DNA from: Bin87 sp965203855 | GTDB taxonomy: Bacteria > Chloroflexota > Dehalococcoidia > Lucifugimonadales > UBA3495 | Reading direction: 5' to 3' | Assembly: GCA_965203855.1 (NCBI GenBank) | Contig: CBDBDN010000009.1 | Location: 62,001 to 126,000 of the forward strand | Length of the DNA: 64,000 nucleotides | The notes under the pieces: model-generated | Seen by the model: the letters and a program-made list of their open reading frames with translations, nothing else | The model's database searches: none | Told to the model about the DNA's origin: nothing | Position numbers and translations under genes: made by a program | Shown here: positions 1-7,159 of the stretch, in pieces | How positions within the stretch are numbered: the stretch's first letter is position 1 | Layout: each line of letters starts with the position of its first letter

Positions 1-135
1 GGCGGGCTGGTACTGGATCGGGCTACGCTGCAAGACGCGGCGCTGTTCTCGCCCGGCCTGATTATCTCCAACCGGGCGCTGGTGGAGCAGTTTCTGGGAC
101 TGACCGAAGGGTTGGCCTGGCGGGGGATGCGGTAG
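1..135 (+). CDS. C-terminal end of an unrecognised protein (partial)
   Basis: The first frame is open from the window edge to a TAG at 133-135 and gives a 44-residue tail containing LVLDRATLQDAAL and ALVEQFLGLTEG. Codon use (CTG, GCG, CGG) matches neighbouring genes, so it looks like the real end of a gene that begins outside the window. I do not recognise the family and propose no function. Confidence 0.5.
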   Translation, partial: GGLVLDRATLQDAALFSPGLIISNRALVEQFLGLTEGLAWRGMR

Positions 136-164
136 CCGGTTCTTAAAGCGCCCCAATACGCCGC

Positions 165-190
165 GTCATTCCGGCGCAAGCCGGAATCCA
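165..190. repeat. Dispersed GNRA-loop palindrome, copy 1
   Basis: The core reads ATTCCGGC-GCAA-GCCGGAAT, an 8-bp perfect stem with a GCAA tetraloop, preceded by GTC and followed by CCA. Near-identical copies sit at 10240-10265, 23712-23737, 61000-61023 and 63482-63507; the loop alternates between GCAA and GAAA. It lies in the 620-base gap before cbiE. Confidence 0.8.
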
Positions 191-261
191 CGCCCTTGGT
201 AAGATCCAAAATCCTGTTCATCCTGTCTATCGGTGTAGTCAACCCAGAATCCAAAATCCCC

Positions 262-286
262 TCCATCCCCTTCATCCATGCCATCA
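262..286. repeat. 25-base direct repeat, copy 1
   Basis: The 25 bases from TCCATCCCC to GCCATCA recur exactly at 10293-10317. Both copies lie 50-75 bases downstream of a dispersed palindrome (165-190 and 10240-10265), so palindrome and 25-mer may be parts of one composite intergenic repeat. A shorter piece, TTCATCCATGCCA, recurs at 5371-5383. Just downstream, 297-313 is a small perfect hairpin (TTTGGAA, loop TTA, TTCCAAA). Confidence 0.6.
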
Positions 287-401
287 CTCTCCCTAATTTG
301 GAATTATTCCAAACGACCGGATAACCCCGGATAGCCGTTGACAACTGGCGGCAACCCGGCTACATTGGCGTTGCGGCCTAGCCGCTTAAATCGTGAACCC
401 C

Positions 402-546
402 CGGCATCGGGCGCCATTACACCCAACAGGATTATTGGGGAAGGCGGTGTGAATCCGCCGCGGTTGCGCCACTGTATGCGATAAGGCCGGACGGCAAGTT
501 GTTGCCGTCTGTGCCAGTCGCAAGCCAGAAACCCATCCCGATGCCG
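402..546 (+). promoter_or_regulatory. Cobalamin riboswitch (AdoCbl/B12 aptamer)
   Basis: The element closes with a perfect 10-bp P1 stem: CGGCATCGGG (402-411) pairs with CCCGATGCCG (537-546). Inside it are the hallmark cobalamin-aptamer segments: GGGGAAGGCGGTG (437-449) followed by AATCCGCC, then the B12-box-like GCGCCACTGT (466-475), and near the 3' side GCCAGTCGCAAGCCAGAAACC (513-533, interrupted by nothing unusual). This order and spacing match the Rfam cobalamin class as I know it. It sits upstream of cbiE-cobN-cbtBA-chlID, the expected target of B12 repression. The expression platform is probably 547-680. Confidence 0.9.
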
Positions 547-646
547 TTCTGGAAACCTGCTCTGCGCCCAACAGGGTCGTTCCAGGAGACGCAATCCCGG
601 CGTATTGCGCCGCGCTGCGTCTTTGCTGCCTATGGCAGTTTTACGA

Positions 647-675
647 CCCCGGCCCGCAAGCGCCGGGGTTTTCTT
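647..675 (+). terminator. Rho-independent terminator, likely riboswitch expression platform
   Basis: CCCCGGC (647-653) pairs with GCCGGGG (662-668) around an 8-base loop and is followed directly by TTTTCTTT (669-676). It lies about 100 bases after the cobalamin aptamer and about 80 before the first gene, as expected for B12-dependent premature termination. No antiterminator partner was worked out by hand. Confidence 0.65.
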
Positions 676-755
676 TATCATCGCCATCATCTGAACCTAC
701 CAACCGCAACGCATCTGAACGCGCCAACCGCAGCGTCCGGCAGCGCAATCCACCA

Positions 756-1460
756 ATGACCACATCCGCATCCACAACCGACATCGCAATGACCGTCGTC
801 GCCGTCGGCCCCGGCGACCCCGACCTGCTGACCCTCAAAGGCCGGCAGGCCCTGGCCGCCGCCGATCTGGTGGTCGGTTTCAAGACGGTGCTGGATGTAG
901 TTGCCGGGCATATTGGCGATGCCGAGCTCCGCCCGATGTCCTACCGCGACCAGGAAACGGTGCTGGATTATGCCCAGGAACAGGCGCAGCAGGGCAAATC
1001 CTGCGTGGTCTGCGTGTGGGGCGACTTGAATGTATCGGCGAAAGAGCTGCTCAACCGGGTGCGGCGGCGGGCGGATGTTGTAACGCTGATACCCGGCGTC
1101 AGCAGCGTGCAAATCGCCTGCGCCCGCGCCGGCCTATCGCTGGAGGAATCGCTGTTCCTTACCCTGCATCAGCGTTGGGATCGCGGCTCGGAGCTGGCGG
1201 AACTGGTGGATACTTTGCGGCAGGGCCGGCGCAATGTCATTCTGCTGCCCCGTCCCTTTGATTTTATGCCGCCGGCAATCGCCGCCAACGCGATCTCCGA
1301 CGGCGCCGACCCGGAACATCCCGTTACCGTGTTTCAGCGGCTTACTCTGACCGACGAATCCCGCTGGGACGGGACGCTGGCCCAGTGCGCGCAACTGCCC
1401 GACGAATTCAGCGACCTCTCCATAATGGTGTTCCCCCGCCCCTCCGCAGCGCAGGATTGA
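756..1460 (+). CDS. cbiE: CbiE-like precorrin-6Y C5,15-methyltransferase subunit (tetrapyrrole methylase)
   Basis: A 234-residue SAM-dependent tetrapyrrole methylase. The N-terminal VVAVGPGDPDLLTLKGRQAL (residues about 14-33) is the family's first SAM loop; IPGVSSVQIACARAGL is the conserved PG-SS segment of CbiE; a TLHQR motif stands where CbiE has SLHGR. CbiE methylates C5 and C15 of precorrin ring in cobalamin synthesis, normally with CbiT, which is not encoded next to it here. The GDP motif is WGDLN, somewhat divergent. No clear ribosome site marks ATG 756, and ATG 789, just before the VVAVGPG segment, is a plausible alternative start. It is first in the riboswitch-controlled operon, 7 bases before cobN. 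Another corrin methylase specificity cannot be excluded. Confidence 0.75.
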   Translation: MTTSASTTDIAMTVVAVGPGDPDLLTLKGRQALAAADLVVGFKTVLDVVAGHIGDAELRPMSYRDQETVLDYAQEQAQQGKSCVVCVWGDLNVSAKELLNRVRRRADVVTLIPGVSSVQIACARAGLSLEESLFLTLHQRWDRGSELAELVDTLRQGRRNVILLPRPFDFMPPAIAANAISDGADPEHPVTVFQRLTLTDESRWDGTLAQCAQLPDEFSDLSIMVFPRPSAAQD

Positions 1461-1467
1461 CCTACCG

Positions 1468-4400
1468 ATGACCGCAGCAATGCCAACTGCAACTGCGCCG
1501 GCCGTCATCGTGCTGGCAACCACCGCCGACACCGACCTGCTCACCGCAGAGCAGGCGCTGGCCGGTATGCCATGGGGCGATGCGGCCAGCGTGTACGTCG
1601 TCAACCCCGTTGCCATGGAGGGCGATGGCGATGACGCGGCGGCGGCCCGCTCCGCTTTTCTGGAAGCGGCGGCCGGCGCCGGAGTCGTCATATTGCGGCT
1701 GCTGGGCGGCAAACGCGCGCTGGGCCAAACATTTGACGCGCTGGCCGAAACCTGCCGCGCCAACGGCATACCGCTGATTGCCTGTCCGGGGCATCAGGAA
1801 TGGGACGATGACCTGGTAACGGCCTGCACCGCGCCGGTGTCCGAAGTAGAAACGGTTTTTGCCTATCTGATGCGCGGCGGCGTCCTCAATTTTCGCAACC
1901 TTTTCCTCTTTCTGGCCGATACTTACCTGGGCGGCGACTACGGACACGAGGCGCCCGCTCCGATGCCCTGGCAGGGTATTTACCATCCGCAGGCAGCTCC
2001 GGGCGTCAGCGTTGCGGATTATTGCGCGGATCGGTTTATTCCCGGCCGGCCCGCCGTTGGCGTCCTGTTCTACCGCGCCCACTGGATGAGCGGCAACCTC
2101 GCCTTTATTGACGCCCTGATTGCCCGGCTGGAAGCGCAGGATGTCAATGTGCTGCCGGTCTTTTCGTACAGCCTGAAGCATACGCCGGATGACGATGACG
2201 CCGGCGGTCATACGCTGACCGAATATATGGTTGACGCCGCCGGAGCGCCGCGCGTGGACTGCATCGTCAACACGATGGGGCTGGCCATGAGCGACCTGGA
2301 CCATCAGCAGGGCGGCAGCGGCGCCACGGTAGCCACCGGATGGTCGCAAGAGCTGCTGGATCGGCTGGATGTGCCAATCATCCAGGGCATCGTCAGCACC
2401 GGCAGCCGCGCGGAGTGGGCGGAGAGTTCGCTGGGCCTCGGCCCCATAGACACTGCGATGAATGTAGCGTTCCCGGAGTTTGACGGACGCATCATTACTG
2501 TGCCGGTGTCGTTTAAAGAGGAAACGGCGTCTAACGACGTCGGGTTGAGCGCGGCCCGAATGCAGCGCTATGTGGCATTGCCCGACCGGATGGACTACCT
2601 GGCACGTCTTGCCGCGCGCCACGCCGTTTTGCGCCGCAAGGACAACGCCGACAAGCGCATCGCCATTATTTTGAGCAACTATCCCACCAAAGACGCGCGC
2701 ATCGGCAACGCCGTCGGCCTGGACACGCCGGCCTCCGCCATCAACATCCTGCACGCCCTGCAAGACGCCGGCTATCAGGTTGACGATATTCCCGCCGACG
2801 GCGATGAACTGGTGCAGCGCATTATTGAGCGGTGCAGCAACGATACGGATACGCTTACTGAGGAACAGCTGCGCTTGGCGGCCGGCCATGTGGAACGGCG
2901 GGATTACGCGCAATGGTACGCCGGCTTTCCGGCGTCGGTGCAGGCCGAATTGCAGGATGCCTGGGGCGATGCGCCCGGCAATGTCTATCGCATCGGCGAC
3001 CGCTTGGCCGTTGCCGGGATACCGATGGGGAATGTATTCGTGGGGCTGCAACCCCCGCGCGGCTTTGGCGAAAATCCTATATCCGTCTATCACAACCCGG
3101 ACTTGACGCCAACCCACCATTACATCGGCTATTACCGCTGGCTGCGGGATGTATTCCGGGCCGATGCGATGATCCACATCGGCAAGCATGGCACGCTGGA
3201 ATGGCTGCCGGGCAAGGGCGTGGGTATGTCGCAGGCGTGCTACCCGGAAGTTGCGCTGGACGATATTCCGCTGTTCTACCCGTTCATCGTCAACAACCCC
3301 GGCGAGGGCACGCAGGCGAAACGGCGCACCCACGCCGCCATCATCGACCATCTGATACCGCCAATGACTACGGCTGATTCCTATGGCGACATCGCCAAAC
3401 TGGAGCAGCTGATGGACGAACATTATCAGTGTCAAACGCTGGATCCCGCCAAGCTGCCGACGCTGGAGGCGCAAATCTGGGAAATGGTGCAGCAGGCGGA
3501 ACTGCACCGCGATTTGGGCGTGGACGAACAGCCGGACGATTTCGGCGAGTTTATGCTGGAAATCGACGGCTATCTCTGCGAAATCAAGGATGCTCAAATC
3601 AAGGACGGCCTGCATACGCTGGGCCAGCCGCCTACCGCCGACCAGATGGTGGGCCTGCTCTGCGCGCTGACCCGGCTGGATAACGGCGCCGTTCCCAGCC
3701 TGCGCCGGGCTTTGGCGGAAGCTTTGGGCTATGACTACTACGCCCTGCTGGAAAACCCGGCGGCGGCCGTTAATGGCAGTACGCCGGCGGCGCTCTTGGA
3801 CGCCGCTGACGGTCCCATCCGCAACGCCGGCGATGTCATTGAGGCTCTGGAAACTCTGTGCCGCCGCGCTTACGAGCGGCTTTGCCCCGACGGATTTGCC
3901 GAGCATCTTATCCCCAAGGCACTGGCCGACTTGCTGGGCCAAAGCGACGCCCGCGCCGCCGGCGTCCTGTCGTATGTCGGACAGCACATTTACCCGTCGC
4001 TGCTGCGAACTACCGATGAAATTGACAACCTGCTGCGCGGCCTGGACGGCCGTTTCGTGCCGCCGGGGCCCTCCGGCGCCCCGACGCGCGGGATGGTCAA
4101 TGTGCTGCCGACGGGCCGCAACTTTTACTCGGTTGACCCGCGCGCCCTGCCCTCGCCTACTGCGTGGGATGTGGGCCGGTCGCTGGGCGATGCGCTGCTG
4201 CAAAAGTACCTGGACGAGGAAGGCGGCTACCCGGAAATGGTAGGCGTAGTGGTCTGGGGTACTTCCGCAATGCGGACGCACGGGGACGACATTGCCCAGA
4301 TACTCTATCTGCTCGGAGTCAAGCCGGTGTGGCAGGCGGAAAGCCGGCGAGTAAGCGGCCTGGAAGTGATGCCGCTGTCCGAGCTGGGCCGGCCCCGCAT

Positions 4401-5349
4401 TGATGTAACCGTCCGCATCAGCGGCTTTTTCCGCGACGCCTTTCCCAACCTGATCTACCTGATTGACCAGGCGGTAGCCTTGGCGGCGGAGCAGGACGAA
4501 TCGCCGGCCGACAACTACATCGTCAAGCATCTCCGGGAGGATGCGGAACGCAGCGCCGCCGACCCGGACGCGGCGGCAGCCGCCGGCGATGCCGCCCTGT
4601 TTCGCATCTTTGGCAGCAAGCCGGGGGCTTACGGCGCCGGCATCCTGGGCGTCATTGACGAGCGCAACTGGGAATCGGTGCATGACCTGGCCGAAGTGTA
4701 CACCGCCTGGGGCGGCTACGCTTATTCCCGGCAGGATTTCGGCGTGGCGGCGCGTAGCGAATTTCGCACCCGGTTCGGACAGATTGTCATTGCCGCCAAG
4801 AACCAGGACAACCGGGAGCATGATGTATTTGACAGCGACGACTATATGCAGTATCACGGCGGAATGATTGCCACGGTGCGCTCCTTGACCGGGCGCAATC
4901 CCCGCCAGTTTTTTGGCGACAGCAGCGACCCGTCGCGCGCCCGCGTCCGCGATTTGCAGGATGAAGCGCGCCGCGTGTTCCGCAGTCGGGTCGTCAACCC
5001 CAAGTGGATGCAGTCAATGCAGCGGCACGGCTATAAAGGCGCTTTTGAGCTGGCCGCCACCGTGGACTATATGTTTGGCTACGATGCCACGGCGCAAGTC
5101 ATTGAGGACTGGATGTATGCGGATGTAACCCAAGAGTATGTCCTCAACCCGGAGATGCAGGAATTTTTCCGGCAGAGCAACCCTTGGGCGCTGCGGGGCA
5201 TCGTGGAGCGGCTGCTGGAGGCCATCCAGCGCGGAATGTGGGAAAACCCGCCGCCGGAAATGCTGGAGCAGCTCCGACAAATGTACCTGGAACTGGAAAC
5301 GGATATTGAGGCGCGGCAGGAAAACGCAGCGCGTCAAGCGGTATCATAG
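1468..5349 (+). CDS. cobN: Cobaltochelatase large subunit CobN (CobN/BchH family)
   Basis: A 1,293-residue protein of the length usual for CobN. The diagnostic block HIGKHGTLEWLPGKG with GMSQACYPEV and FIVNNPGEGTQAKRR (about residues 570-625) is clear, as is the C-terminal YVLNPEMQEFFRQSNPWALR segment near residue 1,220. CobN binds the corrin ring (hydrogenobyrinate diamide) and receives cobalt with help from an ATP-hydrolysing ChlI/ChlD-type partner, here the gene at 7160. A magnesium chelatase H role is unlikely given the B12 riboswitch and the CbtAB cobalt transporter alongside. The reading frame is intact. The large open frame on the opposite strand of this gene is a GC-codon shadow. Confidence 0.93.
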   Translation: MTAAMPTATAPAVIVLATTADTDLLTAEQALAGMPWGDAASVYVVNPVAMEGDGDDAAAARSAFLEAAAGAGVVILRLLGGKRALGQTFDALAETCRANGIPLIACPGHQEWDDDLVTACTAPVSEVETVFAYLMRGGVLNFRNLFLFLADTYLGGDYGHEAPAPMPWQGIYHPQAAPGVSVADYCADRFIPGRPAVGVLFYRAHWMSGNLAFIDALIARLEAQDVNVLPVFSYSLKHTPDDDDAGGHTLTEYMVDAAGAPRVDCIVNTMGLAMSDLDHQQGGSGATVATGWSQELLDRLDVPIIQGIVSTGSRAEWAESSLGLGPIDTAMNVAFPEFDGRIITVPVSFKEETASNDVGLSAARMQRYVALPDRMDYLARLAARHAVLRRKDNADKRIAIILSNYPTKDARIGNAVGLDTPASAINILHALQDAGYQVDDIPADGDELVQRIIERCSNDTDTLTEEQLRLAAGHVERRDYAQWYAGFPASVQAELQDAWGDAPGNVYRIGDRLAVAGIPMGNVFVGLQPPRGFGENPISVYHNPDLTPTHHYIGYYRWLRDVFRADAMIHIGKHGTLEWLPGKGVGMSQACYPEVALDDIPLFYPFIVNNPGEGTQAKRRTHAAIIDHLIPPMTTADSYGDIAKLEQLMDEHYQCQTLDPAKLPTLEAQIWEMVQQAELHRDLGVDEQPDDFGEFMLEIDGYLCEIKDAQIKDGLHTLGQPPTADQMVGLLCALTRLDNGAVPSLRRALAEALGYDYYALLENPAAAVNGSTPAALLDAADGPIRNAGDVIEALETLCRRAYERLCPDGFAEHLIPKALADLLGQSDARAAGVLSYVGQHIYPSLLRTTDEIDNLLRGLDGRFVPPGPSGAPTRGMVNVLPTGRNFYSVDPRALPSPTAWDVGRSLGDALLQKYLDEEGGYPEMVGVVVWGTSAMRTHGDDIAQILYLLGVKPVWQAESRRVSGLEVMPLSELGRPRIDVTVRISGFFRDAFPNLIYLIDQAVALAAEQDESPADNYIVKHLREDAERSAADPDAAAAAGDAALFRIFGSKPGAYGAGILGVIDERNWESVHDLAEVYTAWGGYAYSRQDFGVAARSEFRTRFGQIVIAAKNQDNREHDVFDSDDYMQYHGGMIATVRSLTGRNPRQFFGDSSDPSRARVRDLQDEARRVFRSRVVNPKWMQSMQRHGYKGAFELAATVDYMFGYDATAQVIEDWMYADVTQEYVLNPEMQEFFRQSNPWALRGIVERLLEAIQRGMWENPPPEMLEQLRQMYLELETDIEARQENAARQAVS

Positions 5350-5416
5350 GGCGCAATCCCGTTTATCTGGTTCATCCATGCCAACTCATTGCACTGCCAA
5401 CCAGGAGATGCCGCTG

Positions 5417-5827
5417 ATGCAGTACACACTTGACTTGCTCCAAGAACTAACCGGCAACCCGGCGATGATGTGGGTAGTTGGCGGCGGCTCCGTGGTCAGC
5501 GAAAATCACGCCCATGGCATCCGGGAGCCGGAAGTGCATAACGGCTGGGCGACTATTGAGGCCGACAACTGGCATTTCCATCTGCAACTGGAGCAGATTG
5601 ACGGCATCCAGTTTGTAGAGGCCGTCAGCCACGGCGACCTGAAATCCTACTATGTGCGGTTTTCCCGCAACTGGGATGAAACGCTGGTGCGCTGTTATTT
5701 CCCCAATCCCTACCTGGACGACGACGAAAAGCGCGCCGGCTTTCAGCCCGAAAAGCTGCGCGCCTTTGAGGCCGCCCGCGACCGCTGGGTCGGCAAAGAG
5801 GAAAATCTCGTATTCGTCCAACGATAG
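5417..5827 (+). CDS. Conserved-looking protein of unknown function in the cobalt operon
   Basis: A 136-residue soluble protein that I do not recognise. The start at ATG 5417 is chosen because AGGAG lies at 5403-5407, nine bases upstream; two upstream in-frame ATGs (5378, 5408) are too near or lack a site. Visible segments are GWATIEADNWHFHLQL (about residues 37-52), SHGDLKSYYVRFSRNWDETL and CYFPNPYLDDDEK, followed by an EKLRAFEAARDRW helix. Histidines in HAHG and WHFHL might bind a metal or tetrapyrrole, but that is inference. Its place between cobN and cbtB, in the same direction, suggests a role in cobalt or corrin handling. Confidence 0.7.
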   Translation: MQYTLDLLQELTGNPAMMWVVGGGSVVSENHAHGIREPEVHNGWATIEADNWHFHLQLEQIDGIQFVEAVSHGDLKSYYVRFSRNWDETLVRCYFPNPYLDDDEKRAGFQPEKLRAFEAARDRWVGKEENLVFVQR

Positions 5828-5967
5828 CCCGGCAGTAAGATTGAAACGACAACGCCGGTATCTGCTGGCGGCCCTTGTGATACTGCCGGCAACGCACTAC
5901 AATAAGCAGCCGTTCCGCTGCAACCGCAACCGCAATCGGCGCATTTCGTGCCGAGAGGAGAATCAAA

Positions 5968-6168
5968 ATGGCAATGATCAACCGTTTCCTGTCCAAGACC
6001 GACACCGCAGCCTGGGCGCCCTGGCTGGTAGTGGGCGCGGTGGCCCTCTACGCGGTGGGCTATGTTGACGGCGGAGTCCACGCCGCCGCGGTCGGCGCCC
6101 CCGGCGCCCTCAACACCGTCCACGAATTCTTTCACCACGCCCGCCATGTAGCCTTTATGTGCCACTAG
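5968..6168 (+). CDS. cbtB: CbtB cobalt transporter small subunit
   Basis: A 66-residue protein with one membrane helix (WAPWLVVGAVALYAVGYV, about residues 16-33) and a histidine-rich tail, HEFFHHARHVAFMCH, the signature metal-binding end of CbtB proteins. AGAGGAG just upstream of ATG 5968 is a good ribosome site. CbtB is the short partner of CbtA in a predicted cobalt importer typically controlled by B12 riboswitches, and cbtA follows at 6385. Its stop codon lies inside the left arm of a 12-bp inverted repeat (6160-6171). Confidence 0.9.
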   Translation: MAMINRFLSKTDTAAWAPWLVVGAVALYAVGYVDGGVHAAAVGAPGALNTVHEFFHHARHVAFMCH

Positions 6169-6275
6169 GCGCTGCGCCGCCCGCCCCGGCATCCGGCGTA
6201 TGCATACGCAGCGCCGCTGCCGGGCCAGGGCGGCCATTACCGCGCGCAGATGTCCGGCGGCATCGCCTAGTGGCA
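6160..6275 (+). ncRNA. Structured intergenic RNA element between cbtB and cbtA
   Basis: Perfect 12-bp arms TGCCACTAGGCG (6160-6171) and CGCCTAGTGGCA (6264-6275) enclose 92 bases. Inside, CCCGGCA (6185-6191) pairs with TGCCGGG (6218-6224), and between those lies a 14-bp palindrome, GCGTATGCATACGC (6196-6209). The outer stem buries the cbtB stop codon and ends 3 bases before an AGGAGGA ribosome-binding sequence. The nested pairing suggests a folded RNA that affects coupling or stability between cbtB and cbtA. It does not contain the cobalamin aptamer core. Function is inferred from structure only. Confidence 0.5.
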
Positions 6276-6291
6276 TCAGGAGGAGTGCGCC

Positions 6292-6381
6292 GTGAGTTTC
6301 CTGAACCTGTGCGGATTCGCCGCCGGCGGAAAGACGCCGGCCGACTCTGCGCGCAGTTCGTTGCCGACGCAACTGAGGTGA
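6292..6381 (+). CDS. Possible 29-residue leader ORF before cbtA
   Basis: A GTG at 6292 follows AGGAGGA (6280-6286) with ideal spacing, and the frame runs to TGA 6379-6381, three bases before the cbtA ATG. The peptide (VSFLNLCGFAAGG..., 29 residues) resembles nothing I know. The strong ribosome site and tight junction suggest a translated leader coupling cbtA to the structured element upstream, but it could be chance. Confidence 0.3.
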   Translation: MSFLNLCGFAAGGKTPADSARSSLPTQLR

Positions 6382-6384
6382 TTT

Positions 6385-7152
6385 ATGGAACGCATACTCC
6401 CCACTGCGCTGCTGATGGGCCTGCTAAGCGGCCTGCTGGTCGCCGCCTATATGAACATTTTCAATGTCCCGGTAATGGAATGGGCCATTGACTTGGAAGG
6501 GCGGGCGGCAGCAGCGGCCGGCGAAACCGACGAGGAAGCTCTGCCCCTGTCTTTTCTGACTACCTTGGGCAGCCAGCGCATCGGTATGACGGTCGGGCTG
6601 GCCGTGATTGGCGTACTTTATGCCGCCGTCTTTACCGGCCTGTTCCATCTGATGCGTAGGGCGGCGCCGGGCTGGAGCCCCTGGGCTTGGGCAGTTATCG
6701 CGGGCCTGCTGGGTTTCTGGAGCGTGTCAATGTACACGCAAATCAAGTTCCCGCTGAACCCGCCGGGCATCGGCAGCGAGGATACGCTGCTGGCGCGGCA
6801 GGGTTTCCAGTTCCTCTTTATCGCCGTCTCCACCATCTCCGCGCTGCTGGTGATTTACGGCATTGGCGTAGTCAACCGCACTAGCGCCGGGTCGACGCGC
6901 TGGCTCCGCTACGCCGCCATCGGCCTGGCTTATGCCGTCGTTGCGCTGCTGCTGGCCTTTGCCGTTCCCGGCGTGCGCGATGCCGCCCCCGACTGGCTGC
7001 CGACGGAACTTTCCATAATGTTCCGCACCTTTACCGCCGTCGGCCATTTCCTGCTCTGGATGGGCATTGCCCTGGGCACGGCGGGCTATCTGCGCTACCG
7101 GGAGCGGGGGATCCACGCTTACCCCCGGACGCCGGCGGTTGCCGGACGCTGA
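6385..7152 (+). CDS. cbtA: CbtA cobalt transporter subunit
   Basis: A 255-residue integral membrane protein with five or so hydrophobic helices (about residues 6-25, 68-90, 101-120, 142-163, 175-196, 220-242). It matches the predicted cobalt importer CbtA in length, in following cbtB, and in features such as FPLNPPGIG in the loop before a membrane helix and SEDTLLARQ. GAGGTG precedes ATG 6385. It is followed after 7 bases by the chelatase ATPase gene, so uptake and insertion of cobalt appear co-expressed under the B12 riboswitch. Confidence 0.88.
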   Translation: MERILPTALLMGLLSGLLVAAYMNIFNVPVMEWAIDLEGRAAAAAGETDEEALPLSFLTTLGSQRIGMTVGLAVIGVLYAAVFTGLFHLMRRAAPGWSPWAWAVIAGLLGFWSVSMYTQIKFPLNPPGIGSEDTLLARQGFQFLFIAVSTISALLVIYGIGVVNRTSAGSTRWLRYAAIGLAYAVVALLLAFAVPGVRDAAPDWLPTELSIMFRTFTAVGHFLLWMGIALGTAGYLRYRERGIHAYPRTPAVAGR

Positions 7153-7159
7153 CAGCGGT

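Noticed and set aside
1462..4857. Very long open frame on the minus strand opposite cobN
   Set aside because: It lies wholly within a well-conserved gene; its composition is that of a GC-codon shadow, with no recognisable domain.
6169..6290. A second cobalamin riboswitch before cbtA
   Set aside because: The strong stems are present but the GCCACTG core and other aptamer segments are not.
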